DNA of 64,000 nucleotides from Cutibacterium sp. (GTDB lineage Bacteria; Actinomycetota; Actinomycetes; Propionibacteriales; Propionibacteriaceae): NCBI RefSeq assembly GCF_030525615.1, contig NZ_JAUNEJ010000006.1, positions 1 to 64,000 of the forward strand, read 5' to 3'. Shown piece by piece: positions 36,809 to 44,826 of this stretch (position 1 is its first letter; each line of letters starts with the position of its first letter). The notes under the pieces were generated by a model. It saw only the letters and a program-made list of their open reading frames with translations, ran no database searches and was not told where the DNA came from. The position numbers and the translations under genes were made by a program.

Positions 36809-36848
36809 CAAGAACCCCGCCCACGTCGTGACGCGGGCGAGGCTCTTG
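36809..36848 (-). terminator. Terminator after the secreted beta-rich protein
   Basis: CAAGAACCCCGCCCACGTC faces GACGCGGGCGAGGCTCTTG with a short loop and a few mismatches, 17 bases past the stop at 36866. Confidence 0.65.
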
Positions 36849-36865
36849 TTTATCAGGTTCGCGAA

Positions 36866-38140
36866 TCAGAACAGACCCTTGCTCTTGGCGGGCTTCCCGA
36901 AATCGTTGAGGGTAGCCGTCTTGGAGCTGACGTTCTGGTCGTTGTCGGTGGAAACGTCGCCATCGATGCGGCCAATCTGGGTGACCTCGATGGAGTTCAC
37001 CAAACGGCCTTTCTTGGTCAGACCGTCACCGAAGGAGAGAGCGGTCAGGACTTGGTCCTCACCAGGCTCGATGGGGTTCGAGAGAGTTACCTCAAATGTA
37101 CGGGTGGAGGTAGCGCGATCAAAACCAAGGTCACGGGCGTAGGCACCGTGGTGATTTGTGGTGGTAATCAGACGATCGACGCCCTTCGGACCCTTCTCAG
37201 TCTTGACTTTCACCAAGAAACGGGTTGGCTGGCTGATGTCTTTGTAGTACTCCTTGTTGCCAACATTTTTCACATGCACGGCGACGGAACCTGCGAAGCC
37301 AACAGCCTTGGCGTCGGAGACAGTAAGAGACGGCTGGAGGTCGTAGTCTTTCGCGTCAACTCCCTCGACAGCCTTCGGGACGTCGGCTGGAGCGATGTCG
37401 TACTTCGGGAGGTTGTCCTTCAGGCTGTCAGTAGAGCCGGTGATGGCACCGGTGGCGCGGTCGTACAGGGACACCCGGATCTCGTTCTGCACCGGTATCA
37501 TGGCGCGCCATGCGACGGGGTTAGACCATGTTCCGTTGGGTTTGCAGTGCTGCTGGGTGCCGGTGATGTTCATGGTCCGGAATCCATAGGTGGCTTCCCC
37601 AGTGTGGGCAGCAGGCACCTCGTAAGGGCCAATCGTTTGGCCGACGTTCCACGACAGGGAGTACGAGGCTGAGACGCCGAGCTGCTTGCTTATCGACAAG
37701 CCGATGGACGGAGAAATCGAGGCGGATGTGCCGTCCTTGGAAGTTCCTGCGTCTCCACCCAGGCTGACGTCGATGGATTCCGTGGCGGAGCCATTGATCG
37801 AAAGGTCGATCGATTGTGAACGGGACAGATCCTGGGACAAAGAAATTGGCTTGTTCGTGTTATTGGTAGTCTTCACAGAACCAGCTGGAACAAAGTTCTG
37901 AGTGACCTTGTAGGCAGTTGTGCGATAGTCCTCAGAAGAGTTACATACTGGCGACGGATTGAGAATGTTGGCTTTGAGGTGATCCGAGCCGTGGTACGTA
38001 TTTACCAGCGGAAGAATCTTGTTGGTCTTGGGGGTTTCCGGGTATACGTCGTGAGATTCCCCAGCCATTGCTGGGATGGCGGCTGCTGAGGCGACCAACG
38101 CGCCGAGTGCGATCCCAGCAACTTTACGGATATGTGACAT
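36866..38140 (-). CDS. Secreted beta-rich protein, possible aerolysin/ETX-MTX2-type fold
   Basis: Product of 424 residues with a signal peptide ending near PAMAGES. I used the ATG at 38140, which has GGAGGACCG before it. Residues about 85-190 have long alternating Ser/Thr strands (LSQDLSRSQSIDLSINGSAT, LSISKQLGVSASYSLSWNVG) around a Gly/Asp loop, opening with TNNTNKPISL and closing with GPYEVPAAHTGEATYGF. That is the pattern of the central domain of aerolysin-type pore-forming proteins. The C-terminal half is also beta-rich. Fold assignment is by eye; a surface or immune-evasion role is equally open. Confidence 0.55.
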   Translation of the reverse strand: MSHIRKVAGIALGALVASAAAIPAMAGESHDVYPETPKTNKILPLVNTYHGSDHLKANILNPSPVCNSSEDYRTTAYKVTQNFVPAGSVKTTNNTNKPISLSQDLSRSQSIDLSINGSATESIDVSLGGDAGTSKDGTSASISPSIGLSISKQLGVSASYSLSWNVGQTIGPYEVPAAHTGEATYGFRTMNITGTQQHCKPNGTWSNPVAWRAMIPVQNEIRVSLYDRATGAITGSTDSLKDNLPKYDIAPADVPKAVEGVDAKDYDLQPSLTVSDAKAVGFAGSVAVHVKNVGNKEYYKDISQPTRFLVKVKTEKGPKGVDRLITTTNHHGAYARDLGFDRATSTRTFEVTLSNPIEPGEDQVLTALSFGDGLTKKGRLVNSIEVTQIGRIDGDVSTDNDQNVSSKTATLNDFGKPAKSKGLF

Positions 38141-38343
38141 CGGTCCTCCATCTAGATGATCCAAACAGCTTCAGGGGAAGCTGCCCGATGAGATATCGGT
38201 ATCATTACTCTTGGGGAACAGCCGGTCAAGTCGCGTCCCAGGCATGAAATCTGTACTTTCGGACACGTTCAGCTGTACCGACGTTGCGGCCATGTGGACG
38301 CTGGTGGCCCAACGGGCTTTTCGTGGCTCGTGACAGGTAAGGC

Positions 38344-38539
38344 GCTCATCGCAAAATGAGGGTGTAGACGGCTGGCTTCTCGATCGGCTTGGCATCAGCA
38401 ACAGACCCACCAAGGCCATCGATAATTGTCCGGAACACTTGTGTGGCTCGGCCCTGGGGTCCTGATCCACACATCACCAGATCATCTGTGGGAGACGGAG
38501 GATTCAGGCCGCCTGTCTACGCCCTTATTTGCGATGCCC
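38344..38539. mobile_element. Short non-autonomous element with ISL3-type ends (copy A)
   Basis: The left end CATCGCAAAATGAGGGTGTA (from about 38347) is matched in inverse by the right end, whose complement reads CATCGCAAATAAGGGCGTAG. The 140-base interior has no gene. The ends match those of the ISL3 remnant at 43429, so it is probably a deletion derivative (MITE-like). It lies just past the MFS exporter stop of the RiPP cluster; the right end overlaps that stop codon. Confidence 0.7.
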
Positions 38540-39808
38540 CCTTGTGATTCTGGCGGAAAATTCTTCAAGGCCATTCGAAGTGGGTATCGCGCGAATTTCG
38601 GAAACTAGCGAAAGATGTAGTAGGCATAGAGCCATAATAATGACGCCCGCCAGTAGAGTATTTGTGTAGCCAAAATGCTCATAAAGGAAACCGTTAGCCG
38701 CAGTAATTGAAGCCCCAAAAATAAGCTCTAGAATCCCAGTAGCTGCGGTTGTTCGACCAAGTCTTTCGTCGGGAACTATGAGTAACTGTAGCGATCCAAG
38801 TACCGCGCTTCCTGCCGGAAGTAGAAGTAACGCAGGTGCGAGCAGAAGTAGATGAGCCACGGAGGAATGAAACATCAAAAGCAATCCGGTGGACGCAAGC
38901 GGCAAAACATAACCAAGGAGGACAATGATGCTACCACGGATGGCTCTCGTTAGCCGAGTGGCTATAGCGGCACCGATGAGTACTCCGACCGCCACAATGC
39001 TGTTTGCTATGCCGGCAGTTGCAGCGTTTCCAGTACTTTTTAGCGTATGCCATATCGTTGCTGTTATGACGGCGTTAAAAACGTTGATCGCTATATTTCC
39101 GGATGTTGTGACTACTCTGAGCAGCCGAATTGACAAAATGGTTTCAAATCCAGCAAGCAATTCAGGTATGGAAAATGATTTATGAGAGCCTTTCTTGTGG
39201 CTGAGGGCTGCCACAGAGATAGAACGCGGCAGGAATAAACTTGCGATGGATCCGAGAAGATTGCTGATAATATTGAACGCGTAAGGGAAAATATATCCAA
39301 GTTGAAGTAGGGCTCCAGCAAACGGGGAAGTTCCAAATTCAATTACCGCATCTCGCGCTTGATTTACCGATATAGCTTTCGGTAAAATATTACCAGGGAT
39401 AAATGCTCTTAGCATGACGTTCGTCACGTTTGCGCAAAGCCCAGATCGTATCCCTAACGCAAACGCCAGGATGGAGGCCGTAACAAAGGTAAAAGTATCG
39501 GTTGACAGCAGAACGATTCCTGCAGCATATAGAACAATCCCGGAAATGCCATTCCAGAAGGCTACCTTTCGACGATCCCATGCATCTTGAATCCAGCCTC
39601 CCAAAATGTGTAATATGCCCGCTGTGACGAGGGTAATTGAGCTGACTATTCCAGCATGGGACGCGGAACCTGTTTGAGTAAGGACCAATATCGATAGGAC
39701 AAATCCGTTTATGGCTGAAGATAAGGCGAATGAAGTGTCAGTTGTGAACCAGGAAATATATCCTGGATACCGCCAAAGGGAGGAAGGCTCAGCTTTTTTT
39801 AGGTTCAT
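38525..39808 (-). CDS. MFS exporter of RiPP cluster
   Basis: Product of 427 residues with about twelve helices and no long central loop, of the drug/peptide efflux type (GGWIQDAWDRRKVAF between helices 2 and 3). It overlaps the radical SAM gene by 20 bases, so it is probably co-translated and exports, or gives immunity to, the modified peptide. Codon use is AT-richer than in neighbouring core genes, a sign of transfer. Confidence 0.8.
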   Translation of the reverse strand: MNLKKAEPSSLWRYPGYISWFTTDTSFALSSAINGFVLSILVLTQTGSASHAGIVSSITLVTAGILHILGGWIQDAWDRRKVAFWNGISGIVLYAAGIVLLSTDTFTFVTASILAFALGIRSGLCANVTNVMLRAFIPGNILPKAISVNQARDAVIEFGTSPFAGALLQLGYIFPYAFNIISNLLGSIASLFLPRSISVAALSHKKGSHKSFSIPELLAGFETILSIRLLRVVTTSGNIAINVFNAVITATIWHTLKSTGNAATAGIANSIVAVGVLIGAAIATRLTRAIRGSIIVLLGYVLPLASTGLLLMFHSSVAHLLLLAPALLLLPAGSAVLGSLQLLIVPDERLGRTTAATGILELIFGASITAANGFLYEHFGYTNTLLAGVIIMALCLLHLSLVSEIRAIPTSNGLEEFSARITRGHRK

Positions 39809-41039
39809 TTATCCACCCGGTAAGAAGTCCCTCTAGTGCCCCAATTCGATAGGCGCAGCCGACAGGATCAATTCCTGTGAAATTTCCGTTCATAGCAAAG
39901 ATTCCACCGGGGCAGCCTCTACAAACCTCTCGTATGTCACAGGAAGAACAGAATTGTGTGGTGCGAGGGTTTGCATTGCGCAATTTTACCGCGATACTCT
40001 TATTGGCATGAATATCCGCGGGTGCATGTCTTGAAAGTGATCCCATCCGCCACTTGTCCTTGTCGTGAAGTAACGTATAACAAGGTAGAATCGACCCATC
40101 TACGTCGACTGTAAGTGTTGTGGTTCCTAAACCGCACCAGCCCAGGTTGGATGGGTGAGCGAAGATGATACGCATCTGCTCATCCATTACCGACTTGTAG
40201 GATTCGTGGCGGTCTTTCAGTCGCACAGCTTCACGTAGATACTCCTCGGCGCACGTGCGAATCCAGTGGGTGAACTTAGCTTCTTGGTGTTTGTCCTCAA
40301 GAGACGCCTGAAGAGGGGTTATGATTACGCCGGGAGAATCGAACTCATCGACCAGGAAGTCGTGAAGGGCGAGTATCGAGATGCCCGAGTCCATGTGAGC
40401 AGGAGAGTACACACATTCGATTCCGGCAATGTTAACTCCCGCATCCCGATACCGTTTTATATTAGCTTTTATTCGATTGTATGATCCCTTACCATTTCGG
40501 AAGCGACGGTTTTTGTCATGAATTTCGATTGGGCCGTCAATAGATGCGGTGATATGTAGGTTTATTTTGTGAGCAAGGCAAGAAATCCGCGCGGAGTAAA
40601 TTGTCATATTCGTGACGCAGCCTATCGAAACTTGATTTCGCTGCGGCGTCGTCTCGTTCGAAAATTCTTGGACGGCTTGGGCGCATCCCTCCATTGCCGG
40701 AATGTTCATAAAAGGTTCGCCACCGAATAACTTAATACGGTGAATAGTCGGATGGGCGTGCAGCATTTGTAATGTGAAGTTGTAAGCGTCAGATTCTGTC
40801 ATCCAGCTTGATGTGTTGCTACCGTACAGTCCTGCATTTGCGAAACAGTAGGGGCACTTTAGGTTACATCCCTTAGAAATGTTAAGTACGAGCTCTTCTG
40901 GCTTGTGCGGTGTGTCATCATAATTGGTGTGTTGGTGATGGACTCGATTTTGAATCTGGCGGTACAGTTCAAGCGCCGCAGAACTATGGAATCTGGCCAT
41001 TTCAAGAAGCGAGGTGGGGCGAGGAAGTGTGCTGCTCAC
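39789..41039 (-). CDS. Radical SAM/SPASM peptide maturase
   Basis: Product of 416 residues. The radical SAM cluster motif is CNLKCPYC (CX3CX2C) near residue 58, with LFGGEPFMN downstream. The C terminus has a full SPASM set: CGLGTTTLTVDVDGSILPC, then CSSCDIREVCRGC and a last Cys in VGCAYR, enough for two auxiliary iron-sulfur clusters. The N-terminal part before the motif is too short for a peptide-recognition (RRE) domain. GTG at 41039 chosen for GGAAGAGGTGGG upstream and because it starts 14 bases after the precursor stop; ATG at 41000 is possible. Low GC compared with neighbours. Confidence 0.87.
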   Translation of the reverse strand: MSSTLPRPTSLLEMARFHSSAALELYRQIQNRVHHQHTNYDDTPHKPEELVLNISKGCNLKCPYCFANAGLYGSNTSSWMTESDAYNFTLQMLHAHPTIHRIKLFGGEPFMNIPAMEGCAQAVQEFSNETTPQRNQVSIGCVTNMTIYSARISCLAHKINLHITASIDGPIEIHDKNRRFRNGKGSYNRIKANIKRYRDAGVNIAGIECVYSPAHMDSGISILALHDFLVDEFDSPGVIITPLQASLEDKHQEAKFTHWIRTCAEEYLREAVRLKDRHESYKSVMDEQMRIIFAHPSNLGWCGLGTTTLTVDVDGSILPCYTLLHDKDKWRMGSLSRHAPADIHANKSIAVKLRNANPRTTQFCSSCDIREVCRGCPGGIFAMNGNFTGIDPVGCAYRIGALEGLLTGWINEPKKS

Positions 41040-41053
41040 CCCACCTCTTCCGA

Positions 41054-41158
41054 TCAGCTGATGCCGATTCCGGAACAGCCGAATCCACACCATGCCGCCG
41101 AAGCTAGCTTGGTGCTTCGTATGTACGATTCCATTTCTGAGAGAGTCTCGGCCATCAT
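41054..41158 (-). CDS. RiPP precursor peptide with Trp-Cys/Cys core
   Basis: A 34-codon frame (33 if the second of two adjacent ATGs is used) with GGGAAAGGAGC just upstream. The leader is acidic then mixed (MMAETLSEMESYIRSTKLAS), and the C-terminal part reads AAWCGFGCSGIGIS, with two Cys separated by three residues. It lies 14 bases before a radical SAM/SPASM gene and overlaps nothing upstream. Thioether (sactipeptide or ranthipeptide) links are the likely modification, but other radical chemistry on Trp is possible. Confidence 0.72.
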   Translation of the reverse strand: MMAETLSEMESYIRSTKLASAAWCGFGCSGIGIS

Positions 41159-41181
41159 TGGCTCCTTTCCCGATTTGTGGT

Positions 41182-41194
41182 GTTCGTTACGAAC
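41182..41194. promoter_or_regulatory. Perfect palindrome in RiPP promoter region
   Basis: GTTCGTTACGAAC is a 13-base palindrome 24 bases before the precursor ATG. A possible -10 element (TAGTAT on the minus strand, about 41204-41209) is just upstream. This is a good position for a repressor site controlling the cluster. Confidence 0.5.
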
Positions 41195-41580
41195 GGCTTG
41201 ATACTAGCACTACGTGGTTGCGTCGCACCGTGGTTGGGGTACTTGTGCAGTTGTTCATGATTGAGAATGTAAGGCAGTTTAATTCTGTCGGTGTTGAGGA
41301 GTAACCTCTCGCATACATGAGGCAAGGCCCGAAACGGCAGCTGAGTACAGTACAGGTGTTCGAAAACTATGTCGATAACTTTAGTTGACTGCTCGCGGGT
41401 ATGGCGTATCAATCTTGACTGGAATGTTGGTCCCTTCGTTCTGGTGTCTGAGGGGTGCTGGACCCCTCAACACAGTGGACCCTAGGCGAGAGCCTCTATC
41501 GGAGTGACTCTATTGAAAAGGCCTTGTCAGATCGTGCTTGTCGACGAGTATGTGGTTAGCCGCAACCATAACTGTAGGGA
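41195..41580. other. Intergenic region upstream of RiPP cluster, no supported gene
   Basis: About 390 bases of lower GC with no frame that has both a start site and recognisable product. A hairpin, TGAGGGGT-GCTGG-ACCCCTCA, occurs at about 41450-41470 and could be a terminator remnant. Confidence 0.5.
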
Positions 41581-41582
41581 CT

Positions 41583-41775
41583 CATGACAAATAAGGGTAT
41601 AGGCGGTTGATGGTGTGGCGGTGTTGGGTCAGCGGCCTGCCCCGATGGGGTATCACCCGCCACAATGACACCCTGGTCAGCGAGCGGACCCCGTATAAGA
41701 AGCGGAACAAAACTCAGTACACCTCGCTATTGGACGCCGGATGATTCAGACCTCCGTCTACTTCCTCAATTATGG
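41583..41775. mobile_element. Degenerate non-autonomous element with ISL3-type ends (copy B)
   Basis: Left end CTCATGACAAATAAGGGTAT and, on the complement of the right end, GTAGACGGAGGTCTGAATCA followed by TCCGGCGTC. These match the ends of copy A and of the ISL3 remnant (GTAGGTGGGGTGTGGATCCTCCGGCGTC), less closely than A does. No gene inside. With copy A it brackets the RiPP cluster. Confidence 0.6.
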
Positions 41776-41888
41776 AATGCTGCTTTCGTCACATGGTCTG
41801 GTGGTCTTGTCCACAGATTTTGCGGGTTGTCCACAGATTTTGGCTGTGGGGGTTCTCACCGGTTGTGTGGGCCTCCAAGATTGTGGCC

Positions 41889-42530
41889 ATGGTGATGAAT
41901 GGTGAGCATGTCGGACGTTGTAGACGGTGGGTAGCGACGATGGCTGTCTTTGCGGGGATGGTTGTAGGGGTGAGCGGGTGTGGTGGAGGGGGTTCGTCCG
42001 GGTCGATGGGCGGGGTGACTCCAGCTGCCAGTGCGTCGACGAGTTCGACTCCGGGGGCGGACGGGTTGAGGTTTGTGAAGGCGTCGGCGACGCCGGTGCC
42101 GGGGACGAAGGAAGACGCGGTGTTTCTGGAGGCCAAGAAGGTTTACGAAACGTATTTGGACGAGATTTACAAGCTCGAGGCCGAGGGGGTTGGGGACTCC
42201 TTGTCGCCTGAGCTTGAGGCGATTCTCAGTGACAAGGGCGTGGAAGTTACGTTCAAGGGGTACTCGGAGGCGAAGAAGAGGAAACATCGTGTCCTGCCAC
42301 TTGAGAAACCGTATCCGGATACTCAAATTAAAGCAGAAAGGTCTGCTGACGGTCAGCAGATAACTGTGTACGGATGTGCAGATATTTCCGCGTGGAGGTT
42401 CACAGATTCAATAGACGACAAACTCATTCCGGGTCATATTCGGCGTGATCGTTTCGTGATGGAGCGAATCGACGGTGATTTGATTGTTATTGAAGTTGAG
42501 TCGGATCAGGTTGAATCATGTCACGTATGA
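41889..42530 (+). CDS. Lipoprotein of unknown function
   Basis: Product of 213 residues (start at 41889 or 41895; no strong ribosome-binding site). The N terminus ends in a lipobox, GVSGC, followed by a Gly/Ser run and an Ala/Ser/Thr linker. The mature domain (EAKKVYETYLDEIYKLEAEG, then ITVYGCADISAW) resembles small actinobacterial lipoproteins. Its 3' end overlaps the next gene by 13 bases, so the two work together. Confidence 0.68.
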   Translation: MVMNGEHVGRCRRWVATMAVFAGMVVGVSGCGGGGSSGSMGGVTPAASASTSSTPGADGLRFVKASATPVPGTKEDAVFLEAKKVYETYLDEIYKLEAEGVGDSLSPELEAILSDKGVEVTFKGYSEAKKRKHRVLPLEKPYPDTQIKAERSADGQQITVYGCADISAWRFTDSIDDKLIPGHIRRDRFVMERIDGDLIVIEVESDQVESCHV

Positions 42531-43402
42531 ACGTCGTTGCGATAGCTGCTCTCATGTCTATGCTGTGGGTGTCAACACCTGCTCTAGCGGATGATTCTGG
42601 CGGGGTTAGTGTGGATGAAGAGCGCGGATCTATAAGTGTCGGTTATAAAGGTGCCGGTTCTTACCGGAGGCCGGGTGTCGGTTTTGATCGGGGGGCTAAG
42701 CATGGTGCCCCGGGTAGCAGGGACTCTCATCATAAGCGTCATCGTTCTCGTGGTGCCGATGATGGTGGTGGTGCCTCGTCTGAGCCTGGGAAGCGGTGGG
42801 GACCTTATGATGATTCGCCGGTTGTTGTGGTGAATCGGATCCCGTATTGGGTTGGGTATAGCGATCCGGGGGAAGAGTCTCAATCCGGTCGTCGTTCTGC
42901 GCGTGGTAAAAATACAGGTCCGTCGGCTGAACAGGTGAGGGATTGGTCGGTTGATATTGCGGCGAATATTCAGTTGCCGAAACCTGTTATCGAGGTTGAG
43001 CCGCGTCCTTCGGCTAATAAGTGGAATATTACGGCGGTGGGGCAGCCGTTATGGTTTCATAATCCGGGGGTTGGGCATCGTCGAGCGAGTAATTCTTCCC
43101 ATGGGATTGTGGTGTCTCTTGACGCACATCGGGTGAAGACTATCTATGACACGGGGGAGAAGGTTATTCGGTGCACGCATTCGACTCCTCGTCCTGCCAG
43201 TGCTGATCCGCGCGCTGAGTCCCCTGATTGCGGGTATGTGTATCAGCATCCTGGGGAGTACACCCTTGGTATGACGGAGGTGTGGACAGTGGGGTGGCGT
43301 GCGGGTGACCAGTCTGGTGAGATTGTGACGACACGGTCAGCGTCGAAACCATTCAAAGTTAACGAGCTTGTGGGATTGCTGACCAAACCCGGACAACAAT
43401 AA
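42518..43402 (+). CDS. Secreted protein of unknown function
   Basis: Product of 294 residues with a signal peptide ending at ALADD. A low-complexity Gly/Arg/His region (about 45-95) precedes a conserved-looking part with LPKPVIEVEPRPSANKWNIT, PLWFHN, and CGYVYQHPGEYTLGMTEVW. Similar secreted proteins occur in actinobacteria, often next to a lipoprotein; function is unknown. Use of GTT and GGT codons is higher than in the core genes around. Confidence 0.68.
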   Translation: MSRMNVVAIAALMSMLWVSTPALADDSGGVSVDEERGSISVGYKGAGSYRRPGVGFDRGAKHGAPGSRDSHHKRHRSRGADDGGGASSEPGKRWGPYDDSPVVVVNRIPYWVGYSDPGEESQSGRRSARGKNTGPSAEQVRDWSVDIAANIQLPKPVIEVEPRPSANKWNITAVGQPLWFHNPGVGHRRASNSSHGIVVSLDAHRVKTIYDTGEKVIRCTHSTPRPASADPRAESPDCGYVYQHPGEYTLGMTEVWTVGWRAGDQSGEIVTTRSASKPFKVNELVGLLTKPGQQ

Positions 43403-43428
43403 GCCGAAGCGAACTGTCCCAGGTTTGT

Positions 43429-44183
43429 GGCTCATCGCAAACGAGGGCGTAGGTGGGGTGTGGATCCTCCGGCGTCGAGGAGTGATCTGGTGATGTCGTG
43501 GGTGAGGTTTCGGAATCCTAGGGCTGTGCCGTGTAGGTGTTGTTGATGGTTTCGGTGAGTCTGTGACTGGTATGGGACCACACGTGTTCGCCCAACCCCG
43601 ATCACCCTCACCCCGTTGAGGCGGGCCGGATCGTTGATAAGCAGGTCATGTCCGGCGGTCACCACGGCGGTGTTGGCGGTATGCCAGGCCACCTTCAACC
43701 CGGCCAACCCGGGCGATCGGCGGGTAGTCGACCACAACCCTCCTGTTAAGGCCCAACCCAGCCCCGGCCCACGACATCATGGCCCGTGCCGGTGCAGCCG
43801 CAGCCATGTTGTGACGCCACAGGTGCCCACACCCTCGACACCGGTAACGGTGTACCTTCACCAGCACCACGATGGGCCGCCACCCGACCGGTTCACCGGC
43901 AAACCTACAAATCACTGTTGCCGACGCAACACCGTGGCCACCGCAGCGGTGACACCACTGATCGGGTTCAACAACACGGCAGCCCAACACTGCCTGCTGA
44001 AGGCCAACACATTAACCGGTAACTTCAGACCCCAGCTACTCAAAACCGCAAAACGTCGTCAGATCAGCAGTGGTGAAGATAGCGTCGAGGCCTTCCGAAT
44101 GGACGCTGTGACAACGCCCATCATCGAGGGACCTCGACCCTGACCCCCAACCGTCACGCTCACCCGCTCAACTGCGAAGAGCC
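43429..44183 (-). mobile_element. Internally deleted ISL3-family insertion sequence
   Basis: Ends read GGCTCATCGCAAACGAGGG at 43429 and, on the complement of 44183, GGCTCTTCGCAGTTGAGCG, which are matching terminal inverted repeats. Length is about 755 bases against about 1.4 kb for intact ISL3 elements. It contains a broken transposase. No clear target duplication is visible. Confidence 0.75.
43432..43990 (-). pseudogene. ISL3-family transposase remnant
   Basis: The N terminus keeps the zinc-finger region (CHRCGG ... HRYRCRGCGH). The frame shifts near 43700 into KVAWHTANTAVVTAGHDLLI, NDPARLNGVRVIGV, and then jumps to a piece like the transposase C terminus (LGFRNLTHDITRSLLDAGG). The middle, with most of the DDE catalytic region, is missing. 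Non-functional. Confidence 0.82.
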
Positions 44184-44416
44184 ACTGTGGGGTTGCTGTT
44201 AAGGCTGCCATTATTTGTATCTCGTCACCGTATTAATTACTTGAATTTGACAGCGCGAAGAGTCCGAAAAGGTGAGCAAAGGCTGTGCTAATTTGCGGTC
44301 GTTACACCTTGTCAGAAGCAACTCTGAGATGAGGCTTGCCTTGCTTGCGGCTAGTGTTTTGGAGTCCTATGTTGAACATGTCAGACACGCGGTGGTCATT
44401 CATGAAAGGTTTCGAC
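44184..44416. other. Intergenic region before DUF1540 gene
   Basis: No gene. TGAGGCTTGCCTTGCTTGC at about 44331 loosely resembles a DtxR/IdeR box half site; the match is too weak to call. Confidence 0.3.
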
Positions 44417-44695
44417 ATGCCTACCGCAACTCCCGTTGTTTCCTGCACCTGCACCGACTGCGCTTTCAATGATTCCGGCTGCACTGCTATCGCGGTAACC
44501 GTCGGTGGAGTCACTGGAAAGCCCGCTTGCGCAACCATTGCCCGCCTTGACGCTCGTGCCGGCCTCTCCTCTGCCGCTGGACGCGTTGGTGCCTGTCACC
44601 GTATCGAGTGCATTCACAATGACAAACTTCTGTGCACTGCCAAGGAGGTCACCATCAGTGACGCGGCGGCTTGCACGGCTTACCAAGCCCGCTGA
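44417..44695 (+). CDS. Double DUF1540 cysteine-rich protein
   Basis: Product of 92 residues made of two Cys-rich units: CTCTDCAFNDSGCTAIAVTV and CHRIECIHNDKLLCTAKEVT, each with a four-Cys pattern typical of DUF1540. Metal binding is likely from the Cys spacing, but no function is established. AAAGG precedes the ATG at 44417. Confidence 0.82.
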   Translation: MPTATPVVSCTCTDCAFNDSGCTAIAVTVGGVTGKPACATIARLDARAGLSSAAGRVGACHRIECIHNDKLLCTAKEVTISDAAACTAYQAR

Positions 44696-44826
44696 GTCGG
44701 GCGTACCAATTCCGGCTGTTGAAGGTGACGGTGAGAGCCGTCGCATCCCTGGCGCAACTGACCGCCGTGGTTCAGGCGTGGACCCTCTCGGGGGGAGAGA
44801 GGGCCACGCTGTCCCGGATCCGGCTG

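Noticed and set aside
36545..37672. 375-codon plus-strand frame
   Set aside because: Antisense to trmB and the secreted protein, and crosses the terminator between them.
41155..41412. 85-codon minus-strand frame ending at the RiPP precursor start
   Set aside because: TTG start without a ribosome-binding site, no recognisable family, and it runs through the probable promoter and palindrome.
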